Assembly (NCBI RefSeq): GCF_001039355.2
Contig: NW_019775575.1
Span: 1-62,000, forward strand
Direction: 5' to 3'
Length of the DNA: 62,000 nucleotides
Source: Lingula anatina
Lineage: Eukaryota; Brachiopoda; Lingulata; Lingulida; Lingulidae
A program made the position numbers and the translations under genes. The notes under the pieces are model-generated. The model was not told the origin of the DNA. It made no database searches and saw only the letters and a program-made list of their open reading frames with translations. Below, in pieces: positions 22,942-36,230 of this stretch. How positions within the stretch are numbered: the first letter of the stretch is position 1; each line of letters opens with the position of its first letter.

Positions 22942-23001
22942 ATGTTTAAACTGATGCCATGGGTTTGTGGGCCTTTTCGATATTTCTCCAAAGGATTGCA
23001 T
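22942..23001 (-). other. Candidate first coding exon (20 codons), copy B
   Basis: Identical to the candidate exon at 19726-19785, including ATG and donor GTAAGTAT. It is probably the same locus on the other haplotype. Confidence 0.3.
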
Positions 23002-23500
23002 GCTGTCTGTCGCAGTGAAAAAAAATCCAGTAGTTCTCTTATCTATGAATGTGGGCGCCTTTAGTATAAATGACAGTATCACTCGTTTCACCAGCTTACT
23101 CCATCTTCCTGAATTACGTGCACCTAGATCGTGTGGGTCATTTTGGCAAACGAACCCATCCTTCCTTACTGTGCCGTGTGAACAAGGAGAACATCCTTCT
23201 TTGCCGCATGGGGTGTTTGAGACGGAGAAGTTAAAAGTGGTGTTTACACTGCCGCATTTTTAGATCCTCGTTCCGTGCGAGCCTTCTGCGCCACTAGTTG
23301 AAATCACGTTATGCACGTAATTTAAAAGGCTAACTTTTCAGTGCTCCCACATAACGTTTTGCATCTCAACTTCTTGCTTAAAATTGTGTATGGACCAATA
23401 CAACCCCTTCTTGTTCGTTAATTGACTGTGTTGATCCTGGATCGATTATGTGGCCATACCAGTAAGTTTGGTGGACGCCCGGGACACAAAACAAAATAAC

Positions 23501-26500
23501 CCAGAAGGGATGCATTCACACGGTTACATAATGGTAGACATACGGTGTTATGTACGGGACAGTGCATTGTTAGGCTTCTGAGTCAACCTTTTGTTGACTC
23601 CCGGTGTCAGGCTGACCCACGTGTGATTAACGGACACATATTATTATTATAACAACCATGCATAAATTGGACAATTGCAGTCTTTGTATTAGCACTGTTG
23701 GATGCAGGTGAAAGGAGGAGCGCCTCCAACCTTGCTGTAACTAAAAAGAAAAAATGCTACCAAAGCATTTTGCAGAGTTTAGTACATCAAGGAGTTATAA
23801 CTCCTTGAGTACATGTACCATAGGAAACGCTTTATTTGTCCAAGATGAAATACGCTTTTTTTCTCCTCTTTTTAGCATTAGCGTGGGCTGTATTGTTTTT
23901 TATTTTTATTTATTTTATTTTATTTTTTTTTTTTTGGGGGGGGGGGAGGCAGTCAACACTCTGATAGTTCTCCCCTCCAATTTCGGTTATTATAACTCAA
24001 AAGCTGGTGCGGTTAAGCACATGTGTTTCTCCAAAAACGTATTTTCAACTGTGCAGGAGACATATATTGGTGAGCAGATTTGCCTGTTGTTTAGCAGGTG
24101 CATGACGTGACACGGGTAAGCAACATGTTTCATTGTGACGGCGCATCCTGGGGGGTGGGGCTTTCCCCTTAGCTTCGGAGGAATCCTTTTCTTTGACCTC
24201 TCATTTCATTCTTCCAAATCCAACCACCAATAAAAAAGTTAAAAAGTGTTTGATGGGTTCTCACTTCAAGTTGATCCAAGCTTAGTTGCAATTTGTTTTC
24301 TTTATGTTTTTTCTCTAATCTCGTGCCTCAGTCTATTTAAATGAAGAACAAATACGTGGACTTGGTATAAATCTTACACGGTCTGCCACTGCCACTATAG
24401 TCTAGTCTCACACTCCGTGGCAATTTCTCAGGATTTTGCAAGTTAACAGGCCATCCTTTTTGTGTATTTATAATTGCAGTAAAAAAACTTAAGCGGGCTC
24501 TGACAATATTCTTTTTAGCCCTGGATAGTGTGATAAACATTTCTGCTGCTTTTACAAATCGATGGTGTATGTCTCTTTTTTGTCCAACTGAAATTCAATT
24601 TAAACGCCCTCAGTCATTTCTCCGGCTATTTCTATTATGACATGTGTTACTATTAAATTACTGTATCATTTATAAATATGCATATGTATATACATACACA
24701 TTTTAATTTTAATTCACATAAACCTTTAAAACTGACACCCAGTGCGCCATTTTTCATTAATTATCAAATTAACACCCGCTGCTACGAAACATTTTAAAAG
24801 CCGAATAAATATCGTTGGCAGCAGTTTGACGTCCGACGGTAGCCTGAGTACCTGATATTTCTGGCAAATGAGATTCACCCTGTGCAATATCTTTGTCTGA
24901 CAATTTTTGTCGTCATACAAAACCATCGCAAATCATTTTTATGACACCTGCCATCGTTTTGATGGATAGCAGTATATATATATACATGTATCATTGCTTT
25001 GTTCAATATTGCTTCATTTGGTTATAAATATATTGATTTTGTCTATCATTATGCACTTTCAGAGACCGGTTTTACCTAAGACCTGTGGAAAATTCGTCTT
25101 AACTTCTAGACCAAAAAATGGTCTATTTAGGTTCAAGATTAATCTATGTAGTACATCATCACTAAATGAAGTAAGTGCCCTTATGATACATAAGCAAGGT
25201 CTTCTTTGTCATAAAACAGGAGCAACATTTTTATTAATTGGACTACTGATTCACGTAAGATAAAGACAGACTTAACTTTTGGCTAAAAGAGCTGAAGTCT
25301 GTTTGTGCAATGGGCCCTATTAGGTCTGAAAGTTATTCTCAGGCTTCGTCTGTAGGGATTTGTAATGATAAATCATCCTGATAAAATCTGGCATTCATCT
25401 ACCACAAAACCTTGACCTATCCGTTATATTTAACAAAGATCACCGTCGCGGTCCCTGTGTGAAAAGACAGTGACAGTTAGTTTTAAGACAATCTGTATAA
25501 GTAAGAGATTTTGCAAGTTAAAAGATATATTTATTTCTGCGGTGCTTTTGGCCTCGTTGCATGCACAGTGCGATGTTACTGTGGAAAAATCAAACAATCA
25601 AAATTGTGTGATTTATTTTTGAGCAAAACGATTGGCATACGTATAACTGACAGAGAGGGTGTTTTGATAATTTTTATTATGTTTATTTATAATGTGTATG
25701 TACACTTTGGGGCAGAAACAAAAATCATCCGAGCTAAATATGAGATTTGATATATTTTGTACGTCTAAAAGAATCTGATGCCATTCATATCATGTTTAAT
25801 GAGAGTTGTATAAAATGAACTCAACCGCAAAAAGATGTTCAATCTGTGGCTAATATTTCATACTAATAATAGCATGCGTAAGATGGGGTGGGACGGGGTG
25901 ATGTCATTATACTACAACCTTCATTAAATTACAATCTGGGGAATGGAGAAATATTGCGTTTTCACAAAAATCGCAGCATAGCACGTTACAAACCAACACA
26001 ATAATAGACCAACGGCTATTCAACGCAATTGGTTGTGAATTAATTGTGCTAAGCACACCTACCGCAATGCTTTATCCACACTACCACATTTTCCCTTATC
26101 TGCGTGTTTGCCATTGTGGGATGTAGATCATGTAGATCTTTACATCGAAAACCTTGTATATACATATCGAAGAGGTCTCCATAACAACTGATTTAAATGG
26201 CTTGATGATAAACGTTTTATGATATATTTTCTTCAATATTGATGAAAATTAAATATAGGCTATGTTAATTCCAAATTGAGCATTAATTTTTTTTTGCAAA
26301 TTCCCCTTTTGTTTCCAAATTCATTTATTATATACTACTTTTTCTACTACTGCCTGTCAAAGGATGAATTATAATTATCGTGCAGTGATTTGCATTACTT
26401 TTTAATTAAATGGCATTCTATGCCCCTTTTTGTAGCGCTAATAGATAAATAAATCTCTCAGGCGGCGTTTCTGATTTACCTAACTTTACAGTGACTTAAT

Positions 26501-27756
26501 GCACTATGAGGTCTTCAGCGTGGGTGTTGAGTTAGAATTGCACTATATGGCGTTGGAGAGGACTGTTTATTTTTGGAATTTTTGGGGCCAAGATGACGTC
26601 AATTCGATTCGCTGTTACTGAATTACAGAATTGTTACTGAATTGGAATTACATCATCGCTTGTATACCGACAGTAACTTACTGGAAGTGAAGGGACAATA
26701 CATCATCAGAAGGTTACCGCATTACCAACAATCGCGCAGTGACCCCATTAAGAAGGGCTGGGTGTATGTAAGTGCAAGAGTTTTCAGAGAATGATTAGGT
26801 ACCAAAATCAAGAACTTGTATGCTGGGAATGATTTATAAATATAGTTGGCTTACATGATTTTTGCCCAGTTTTTCAAAATACAGCCTCAGAACAAGTTGG
26901 GCTGTTTCTCACCACACTCTGTCAGAGTTAAAAAAGAAAATAAATTTTGGAGATCTGAACACATTATATAGAAAACGCACTTAAATGAAAAAATGGTGCC
27001 TCTTAATTAGCTGCACTTAAGTTCTCATTTATTCACAAAGATTTGGCATATACCACACACATTGCCGATGCCAGACAATACAAGTAATCACATTATTTGA
27101 ATTACTGATTTGACTTACAAGTCTACCTCCATTCATAGCAAGTTTCCTCTTCATTACACCCGTTTCCCACGCCATTCTCTTGTGCACGTTGTTTCTTCCA
27201 CCGTATCGCGACCGAACGAAAATCCCACCGACCGTCAACACCAAGATTGGCGGAGATCTTCATTCAGGAGCAATAGGTGTAAGATCGGCGTGGTGCCATA
27301 TTTTGGTCTGCCCTTAAATCGCAACGATACTCGGGATTCGCTTCCATAAATCTCTGATCTATGTAAGAAGAAGAAGAACCATTCGTTTACAGTTGATTCT
27401 TCGTTATCTAACATGCCGAGATTTTTCGGTCCAGTTTTGACGATTCAGTAGTTTTCTTTTTGCCAGAAGCTTGGTTCTTCTCATCAAGAATCTACAACTT
27501 CTTGTTCTCCTCATGGTTGGTTTCCCTAGAGTCTGGTGCTGCTGCTTTGTTTGTCGAAAGCGCTGCTCAGTATCCTTCGAAATTCTTTGAATAAATTAAA
27601 ACCCTTATGCTTAACCTCATACAAATCCGTTCAAACACATAAAATATTCAAATCAAGCCATATTACACATCTAAATTATACACACGTCAATGGTGTGTGA
27701 AGCATTTACATGATTTTTAAAGTTTACAGCTTTAACGATGTTTCACAACAGTACAC
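23501..27756. other. Non-coding stretch, no gene recognised
   Basis: Contains a T13-G11 homopolymer junction (23923-23946), AT-rich DNA and scattered short open frames without recognisable content. Around 27100-27360 the sequence is richer in GC and the minus strand has a well-formed donor (acttac, 27113-27118), which could mark a 5' UTR exon or promoter; this is weak. No transfer RNA, ribosomal RNA or transposase was seen. Confidence 0.5.
23923..23946. repeat. T13-G11 homopolymer junction
   Basis: Run of T followed by a run of G, the same arrangement as at 38155-38186. Homopolymer length here is unreliable in most sequencing data. Confidence 0.9.
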
Positions 27757-30700
27757 AGTGCTGTCCGTTGTACATCTAAATCTAATGGAAATAAAAGATA
27801 ACAAGAGGTCAAGTGAATCCTTATCTCGCTATCACCATCTGAATATTTGAAGAGCTTCGTTAACAGCAACCATTTCATAAAACTGGTGACTCTGCAAATA
27901 CGTATTCAGCATATAGTTTTTTGTCGAATACAATAAAAGCTTTACTTACATTTCATACATCATTTTAAAGAATACTGAGTATATTCTGAACAACAACCTA
28001 TGCACCTTTCTTGACTGAACGTAGAAATGGCGTTTTGCAGAGAATGTCTCCTACCTGAGATCTAAAAAATGGCGGGATTCTCCCAATGCCAGGTCTCATG
28101 TGATTTCACCTACGGTTTGAAGCTCCAACCAACCCTTAAAGCTAGTTGTAGGAGCATAATCACCTGTCAGGTGAACTAGCGTGCCACCCAGCGTCTATTG
28201 CCTCTGACCCCTCACTGTTGTTCTAGGGTCTCGTCTCTTACTTGTATGTTTTACCCTTTCACATTATGTCAACGGATTTGAAGCGCAATCGATTATAATT
28301 TTACGATCAATTGGTTAAATTTTATACAAGCTCGCTTAATTTGATACAGACATATTGAGGGGGAAAAGAAAGCACGTCCCCCCATATAATTTCGCTATAC
28401 TCTGCATACCAAAGAGAAAATATGAAATATTTTTAGATTAAACACATTTGTATGGACTGTTCAATATAGACCCGCCTTGTAATAACATTATAGAATTTCT
28501 TACATTTTTGACGCTACTTTATCAATTCAGTTAATAGAGAACCAATCATAACTTTCCAATTGTAATTTAATGTTTTTATAACACTCATTATGCGTGGAAG
28601 TCAAAACTGAAGACCTTTGGTCAATGCCACCTGCACAAAGTACATACTTTCACACTCTAGGACACAGAATGAAATTATGCATAAGAAAGAAATGATTCAC
28701 AATGCCGAGTTCAGTTTAAGTATGAATTACAAACAATCGTAAGAATCCTGTAAACATGAATGGTTAGTATAACAAAATTCAAAGATTCCGAAACGGATTG
28801 CCATGAATGAATGATTAGAATTTTTATAATTCTACTTTAAATGATTTTTTTTCGCATATTTACATAACATCAAAAATTTGCGGCCATATCCAAAACGTTC
28901 ATCGTTTTCATTCGTACTATGAAATTGAATTTTTCTTAATCTATTCTTATTTTTGTCTTCAGACAAATAGTGTCTTCAGAAAGAGATGCTATAACTTACA
29001 TAAACAATTGAAACTATAAATGTGGATATGGAATGATATAATATGTTTTTAACGATTTAAATGTAATTAGATCTTAACGCTCAAAATATTTACCAATTCT
29101 ACAAGAAATTAAATGTTTCATATTGTGTTTAATGGATCGTAGTACATTATATACACACGTTCGTAGTTATCAAATATCTGTTAATGTGGATATCTTTACC
29201 TGCTTCAGAAGCACTGTCTAAATAACATGAGCACCAACTGATCCTCTGTTACACCTAAGATGAAACAACAAAACTACAACAAAGCTTCACCGTCTTTTCC
29301 TGGCAATATATCACTGAAACCAGTTACTCTTCGTCCAGTTGTAGTGTTCTGACCGTCTGGTGATCTGTAAGTGACTCCCCATCCGAGAGTTTCCACCTCA
29401 CTACAACACAAAACGCGTGGCAGGTGACAGCTGGCTCATCCCGCGTCTTAATGACGCAAATCGCGTCGTTTCGATAGGGGAACCAACGAACAGATTGCCA
29501 GAAAAATGACAGAAGTTAAAACCTCTGTTCTTCTTGCCTACAACCGACCTACTAAGCAGCCATGAACAAATATAGGATTGGTTTACATAAGGCTTTAAAA
29601 TAATCACTTATTTTTAGTCATATTATTATATATAGTTCATGCAAATATACGCCTTGTTGCCACGTATAATTATATTAACCGCTTTGAAAAATTCAGATGA
29701 TCCTGGTGGTTGAATATTTCATGGGGCTGTCGAATTTATAATGGTTCTGAGCAATGTTCAGAATCTGATGACATGTCACTCTGTATTAAGATACAAACTA
29801 GAACATAAATTAGACACGAGTTATTTAACTTTCGTCTACTGAATATTCCTGTAAGAATACAAAACGGGCGAATCCAGAAAACAGTAAACGCCCCTGAAAA
29901 AGTACTTTATTTCTGTTGCCATTTGTCACAACTATCGCAATCTGCACAGGATCTCCTGCAACATTTGATTGTAACTTGCAGCATTGGAATGAGTGTAATA
30001 GAATTATTTTTAGTCGTCTGATTATGAAATTGCCTGTTCCTTTTCCTACATCAGAGTCGTTCGCGTATGGGGTGCATTTCACTACGCATACTGCTGATAT
30101 GCCATCAGTATGCATAGTGAAATGCGTAAGGTGCAAAGTTTAACTTGAATGAAAGGGGTGGAGGTAGCAAATTCAAAAATAAAAAAATAAACGGTGGGGA
30201 AGTTCGGGTGGGGCTGGTTGGGTGAGGTGAGGTTTCCCTTGACGCCTGAAAGAAGTGGGGGCTAAGAGGGAGGGGGATGCCTGTGTGAAAGAGACGAGAA
30301 CAGGACAAAATCATCGGAGTGACGAGAGTGACGAGACATGCCATCCCATCTCCAACCCTCCTCCTGGGCCTACATGCCACTGCCTCATATGCTAACTACG
30401 GGCTTGAACATTATACTGAATGTTCTTTGAGTCAAGTGCAAAAGTCGTTCACATTATATCTGATCTCCCGGTAATTAACTTACACAAATACAAATAATAA
30501 TAATAATAAATGTGGCATAATTGTAACGTGTTACTTTCTATTAAATACATGATGATAAAATATAAACTGAAATGTAGGGGAAAATTCAACAATATCAGTC
30601 TCAATGAAGCCATCATACTTGACATAAGAAACAGATGTTGCGACATATGGTGACTAAATGTGGTTAATCGTTCCAAATATCCCAGACATCTTTGTCGTCG

Positions 30701-30964
30701 CGATGTTACTGCATTACTCGCTCCCGGGAATATTTTTGCATATGGTTCTTTTTTAGTGCAATGGCCAGAAAGGTGGCTAGTGGATTTGTTTACCCCGAGA
30801 AACATAGTCTATTTTGAATTCTTCCACATTATCAGCATATATTCTGAGAGATATAGTATACTGGGCGGAGGTCAGTCGCTATCAGCTCTCTGAGATTCAG
30901 GGTTTTGTGACTCGCCTTCTGGCTACATTATAAAAACGGTCATGTGCGCGTTGCATTGATTTCG
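27757..30964. repeat. Duplicated block 2, copy A
   Basis: Matches 30966-34744 from AGTGCTGTCCGTTGTACATC to GTTGCATTGATTT with scattered substitutions and small indels. The two copies abut at a single n (30965). No gene is recognised in either copy. Open frames such as 29401-29607 on the minus strand recur in the other copy but show non-synonymous changes and no known domain. Confidence 0.93.
30082..30126. repeat. Imperfect hairpin specific to copy A of block 2
   Basis: GCATTTCACTACGCATACTG near 30076 is mirrored by CAGTATGCATAGTGAAATGC shortly after. The homologous place in copy B (about 33279-33325) keeps only the right arm; its left side is unrelated (GAGAGCTCATATGTCTG). The left arm therefore looks newly copied from the right arm. 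Confidence 0.7.
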
Positions 30965-30965
30965 N
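30965..30965. other. Single-n assembly join
   Basis: Marks the exact junction between copies of duplicated block 2. Confidence 0.97.
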
Positions 30966-33900
30966 AGTGCTGTCCGTTGTACATCTAAATCTAATGGAAA
31001 TAAAAGATAACAAGAGGTCAAGTGAATCCTTATCTCGCTATCACCATCTGAATATTTGAAGAGCTTCGTTAACAGCAACCATTTCATAAAACTGGCGACT
31101 CTGCAAATACGTATTCAGCATATAGTTTTTTGTCGAATACAATAAAAGCTTTACTTACATTTCATACATCATTTTAAAGAATACTGAGTATATTCTGAAC
31201 AACAACCTATGCACCTTTCTTGACTGAACGTAGAAATGGCGTTTTGCAGAGAATGTCTCCTACCTGAGATCTAAAAAATGGCGGGATTCTCCCAATGCCA
31301 GGTCTTATGTGATTTCACCTACGGTTTGAAGCTCCAACCAACCCTTAAAGCTAGTTGTAGGAGCATAATCACCTGTCAGGTGAACTAGCGTGCCACCCAG
31401 CGTCTATTGCCTCTGACCCCTCACTGTTGTTCTAGGGTCTCGTCTCTTACTTGTATGTTTTACCCTTTCACATTATGTCAACGGATTTGAAGCGCAATCG
31501 ATTATAATTTTACGATCAATTGGTTAAATTTTATACAAGCTCGCTTAATTTGATACAGACATATTGAAGGGGAAAAGAAAGCACGTCCCCCCATATAATT
31601 TCGCTATGCTCTGCATACCAAAGAGAAAATATGAAATATTTTTAGATTAAACACATTTGTATGGACTGTTCAATATAGACCCGCCTTGTAATAACATTAT
31701 AGAATTTCTTACATTTTTGACGCTACTTTATCAATTCAGTTAATAGAGAACCAATCATAACTTTCCAATTGTAATTTAATGTTTTTATAACACTCATTAT
31801 GCGTGGAAGTCAAAACTGAAGACCTTTGGTCAATGCCACCTGCACAAAGTACATACTTTCACACTCTAGGACACAGAATGAAATTATGCATAAGAAAGAA
31901 ATGATTCACAATGCCGAGTTCAGTTTAAGTATGAATTACAAACAATCGTAAGAATCCTGTAAACATGAATGGTTAGTATAACAAAATTCAAAGATTCCGA
32001 AACGGATTGCCATGAATGAATGATTAGAATTTATATAATTCTACTTTAAAGGATTTTTTTTTCGCATATTCACATAACATCAAAAATTTGCGGCCATATC
32101 CAAAACGTTCATCGTTTTCATTCGTACTATGAAATTGAATTTTTCTTAATCTATTCTCATGTTTGTCTTCAGACAAGTAGGGTCTCCAGAAAGAGATGCT
32201 ATAACTTACATGAACAATTGAAACTAAACATGTGGATATGAAATGATATAATATAATTTAACGATTTAAATGTAATTAGGTCTTAACGCTCAAAATATTT
32301 ACTAATTCTACAAGAAATTAAATGTTTCATATTGTGTTTAATGGATCGTAGAAATTATGTACACACGTTCATAGTTATCAAATATCTGTTACTGTGGATA
32401 TCTTTACCTGCTTTAGAAGCACTGTCTACATAACATGAGCACCAACTGATCCTCTGTTTCACCTAAGATGAAACAACAAAACTACAACAAAGCTTCACCG
32501 TCTTTTCCTGGCAATATATCACTGAAACCAGCTCCTCTTCGTCCAGTTGTAGTGTTCTGACCGTCTGGTGATCTGTAAGTGACTCCCCATCCGAGAGTTT
32601 CCACCTCACTACAACACAAAACGCGTGGCAGGTGACAGCTGGCTCATCCCGCGTCTTAATGACGCAAATCGCGTCGTTTCGATAGGGGAACCAACGAACA
32701 GATTGCCAGAAAAATGACAGAAATTAAAACCTCTGTTCTTCTTGCCTACAACCGACCTACTAAGCAGACATGAACAAATATAGGTTTGGTTTACATAAGG
32801 CTTTAAAATAATCACTTATTTTTAGTCATATTATTATATATAGTTCATGCAAATATACGCCTTGTTGCCACGTATAATTATATTAACCGCTTTGAAAAAT
32901 TCAGACGATCCTGGTGGTTGAATATTTCATGGGGCTGTCGAATTTATAATGGTTTTGAGCAATGTTCAGAATCTGATGACATGTCACTTCAGTATTACGA
33001 TACTAACTAGAACATGAATTAGACACGAGTTATTTAACTTTCGTCTTCTGAATATTCCTGTAAGAATACAAAAATCGGCGAATCCAGAAAACAGTATGCG
33101 CCCCTGAAACAGTACTTTATTTCTGTTGTCATTTGTCACAATTACCGCAATCTGCACGGGATCTCCTGTAGCATTCGATTGAAACTTGCATCACTGGAAT
33201 GAGTAAATCAGTATTATTTTTGGTTACCTGATTATCAGACTCTGTTCCTTTTCCTACAACAGAGTAGTTCTTGTATGGGGTGAGAGCTCATATGTCTGAT
33301 ATATCAGCAGTATCCATAGTGAAATGCGTAAGGTGCAAAGTTTAACTTGAAGGGAAGGGGGTAGAGATAGCAAATTCAAATAAAAAATTAGCGATCGGGA
33401 AGTGGGGGTGGGGGGGGGGGGGGGNNNNNNNNNNNNNNNNNNNNNNNNNNNNNNNNNNNNNNNNNNNNNNNNNNNNNNNNNNNNNNNNNNNNNNNNNNNN
33501 NNNNNNNNNNNNNNNNNNNNNNNNNNNNNNNNNNNNNNNNNNNNNNNNNNNNNNNNNNNNNNNNNNNNNNNNNNNNNNNNNNNNNNNNNNNNNNNNNNNN
33601 NNNNNNNNNNNNNNNNNNNNNNNNNNNNNNNNNNNNNNNNNNNNNNNNNNNNNNNNNNNNNNNNNNNNNNNNNNNNNNNNNNNNNNNNNNNNNNNNNNNN
33701 NNNNNNNNNNNNNNNNNNNNNNNNNNNNNNNNNNNNNNNNNNNNNNNNNNNNNNNNNNNNNNNNNNNNNNNNNNNNNNNNNNNNNNNNNNNNNNNNNNNN
33801 NNNNNNNNNNNNNNNNNNNNNNNNNNNNNNNNNNNNNNNNNNNNNNNNNNNNNNNNNNNNNNNNNNNNNNNNNNNNNNNNNNNNNNNNNNNNNNNNNNNN

Positions 33901-34744
33901 NNNNNNNNNNNNNNNNNNNNNNNNNNNNNNNNNNNNNNNNNNNNNNNNNNNNNNNNNNNNNNNNNNNNNNNNNNNNNNNNNNNNNNNNTGAGGTTAGGTC
34001 TTCCTTGATGCCTGAAGGAAATGGGGGCCAAGGGGGAGGGGTATGCCTGTATGAAAGAAACGAGAACAGAATAAAATCATCCAGTGCATCAGAGTGACGA
34101 GAGTGACGTGACATGCCATCCCATCTCCAACCCTCCTCCTGGGCCTACATGCCACTGCCTCATATGCTAACTACGGGCTTGAACATTATACTGAATATTC
34201 TTTGAGTTAAGTCCAAAAGTCGTTCACATTATATCTGATCTCCTGGTAATTAACTTACACAAATACAAATAATAATAATAATAATAAATGTGGCATAATT
34301 GTTACGTGTTACTTTCTATTAAATACATGATGATAAAATACAAACTGAAATGTAGGGGAAAATTCAACAATATCAGTCTCAATGAAGCTATCATACTTGA
34401 CATAAGAAACAGATGTTGCGACATATGGTGACTAAATGTGGTTAATCGTTCCAAATATCCCAGACATCTTTGTCGTCGCGATGTTACTGCATTACTCGCT
34501 CCCGGGAATATTTTTTGCATATGGTTCTTTTTTAGTGCAATGGCCAGAAAGGTGGCTAGTGGATTTGATTTACCCCGAGAAGCAGACTCTATTTTGAATT
34601 CTTCCACATTATCAGCATATATTCTGAGAGATATAGTATACTGGGCGGAGGTCAGTCGCTATCAGCTCTCTGAGATTCAGGGTTTCGTGACTCGCCGTCT
34701 GGCTACATTATAAAAACGGTCATGTGCGAGTTGCATTGATTTTG
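30966..34744. repeat. Duplicated block 2, copy B
   Basis: Second copy of 27757-30964. It is longer only because it contains a 564-base run of N. Its right end (34596-34744) overlaps the start of duplicated block 3, so that short piece occurs three times in the window. Confidence 0.93.
33410..33988. other. G15 tract followed by a 564-base N gap
   Basis: A G homopolymer (33410-33424) runs into N from 33425 to 33988. In copy A the matching place (about 30205-30230) contains only some 20-25 bases of G-rich sequence between the same flanks. The gap length is therefore probably a mis-estimate and the missing sequence is short. Confidence 0.95.
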
Positions 34745-36229
34745 AGTTCATTTATGTTTATTATCCAATTATCATCATGGCTGTGATCTCGAACAGTAAT
34801 TATTGACGCGGCGCATTAGTAATGCATACTAATTCAATCATCATCATCAGTGAAATTATTGTTAAAAAGAACCAAAAGAATTATCCATTGTATCATCACG
34901 CTAGAAAAGGCCACAATCGAATAACCTCCAATATTGGTAGTTTGTATTTCATTGTAATGAAAATTTAATTACTCTATAGACTATAAAATCTGTGGCTGTG
35001 TGATGTTTTTGTACAATAGCTGTTCCGTATTGATTTTAGGATGTAAGTCGTTACGGTAAATGTTTTTGCGATATATTTGCCTTCTGATTCATCCGTTTGG
35101 GTTTCAAGACCAATACTAAACTAGTGTTTTATGATAATCTTCCTGCAAGCATCTACATAATCGACAGATAAGTGCCCATCATTATAGACTCGTATAAAAA
35201 CCGAAGATCGAACCACACAGTCTTACAGATATGCCTGCTTGTGTTTTCCCTACGAAATGACAAGATTTGCATCACACAAAGGGATGTTCTGGAAACTTAT
35301 TGGAAATCCTGTCATTTCATCAATATGTCTTATTTGGAGCTTTAGAATAAGGTGCAGCTTCTAGTCGTGGAGAATTTGTCAGTATTTGATTTTTCCAACG
35401 GGTAATCGATGTCAAGCATATAGCATAACACGCAGCGTTCTCGGCATGACTTGAGAGTTAAGGTATGTTGGGGAACACCGAGAAAGCTGGTCTTCTCGGA
35501 GAGTTGGACTAATTATTTATCGACTTTCAGTTTCAGTGTCTTTGGAATGCATTTCATGTATTATATGTTGTTTGCGGATATTGCGAGACGCTGAATAACC
35601 GGTCGGCACAGGAAAATATCGACACAATCCATTATTTGATATAAAACTGGTAAGTATTTTTTAGCATTAAATTAAATTATATGTCTGTACAGGGAACAGG
35701 TGACCAAACTCAATGTTATGAACTGTGACTTCCGTGAACTCTGCCGCAGGGTTATATGTCATTATTATCAAACCGTTATGGACACCACATTAGAGATTTC
35801 TCCTAAATTTGCCTTAATTTGTACATCAAATATTTGCGAAATTGATCCTGTTCCCTTTTCGCCATGCTGTGTTTTCATCTCAATAATGTGGTTATATAAA
35901 GTGTTTTGACAGAACGACTGTTTTAAAGATTTTGCATTTGACATGTCGGAATTCTGTATCTTTAAGAACAGCAGGCGTGTCTTCACTGTGAGCCAAATAT
36001 ATTGTACTTGCATTAAAAATCATTTTCAGGAAACGAAGTATTAATTTATGGTCGTTTCCCTGTTGCATATATTCTGGGCGCCTCCTCGCGGAAACATGGC
36101 CATCCTTACGACTTAAGGCGACCGGATTCCGTTCAGCCCAACATCCCGCGCGAGCAAATAATCTCTCCCAAAGAGACAAAAAGCATAATACTTTTCTTGG
36201 TGGCCGGACACATTGTGAATAATAAAACG
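34596..36229. repeat. Duplicated block 3, copy A
   Basis: 1634 bp nearly identical to 36231-37860, from GAATTCTTCCACATTATCAG to GAATAATAAAACG. Differences are very few: a 4-base indel (gagttaagg versus gaagg) and A/T changes in a homopolymer. Divergence is far lower than in blocks 1 and 2. The copies abut at a single n (36230). An open frame of 69 codons (35700-35909) is conserved simply because the copies are almost identical; no family is recognised. Confidence 0.94.
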
Positions 36230-36230
36230 N
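36230..36230. other. Single-n assembly join
   Basis: Marks the exact junction between copies of duplicated block 3. Confidence 0.97.

Larger units (their letters stand above)
20289..23500. repeat. Duplicated block 1, copy B (probable second allele)
   Basis: Second copy of 17606-20287, about 530 bp longer because of insertions at 21149-21485 and 21910-22154. The remainder aligns with scattered substitutions and small indels, consistent with allelic divergence in a heterozygous animal. Sequence continues beyond 23500 into unique DNA. Confidence 0.93.

Noticed and set aside
29401-32815. Paired 68-codon minus-strand frame present in both copies of block 2
   Set aside because: The copies differ by two amino-acid-changing substitutions and one silent one over a short frame, with no known domain or start context.
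33254-34114. Long open frames on both strands across the N gap
   Set aside because: Most of each frame is undetermined bases; the flanking codons show no domain.
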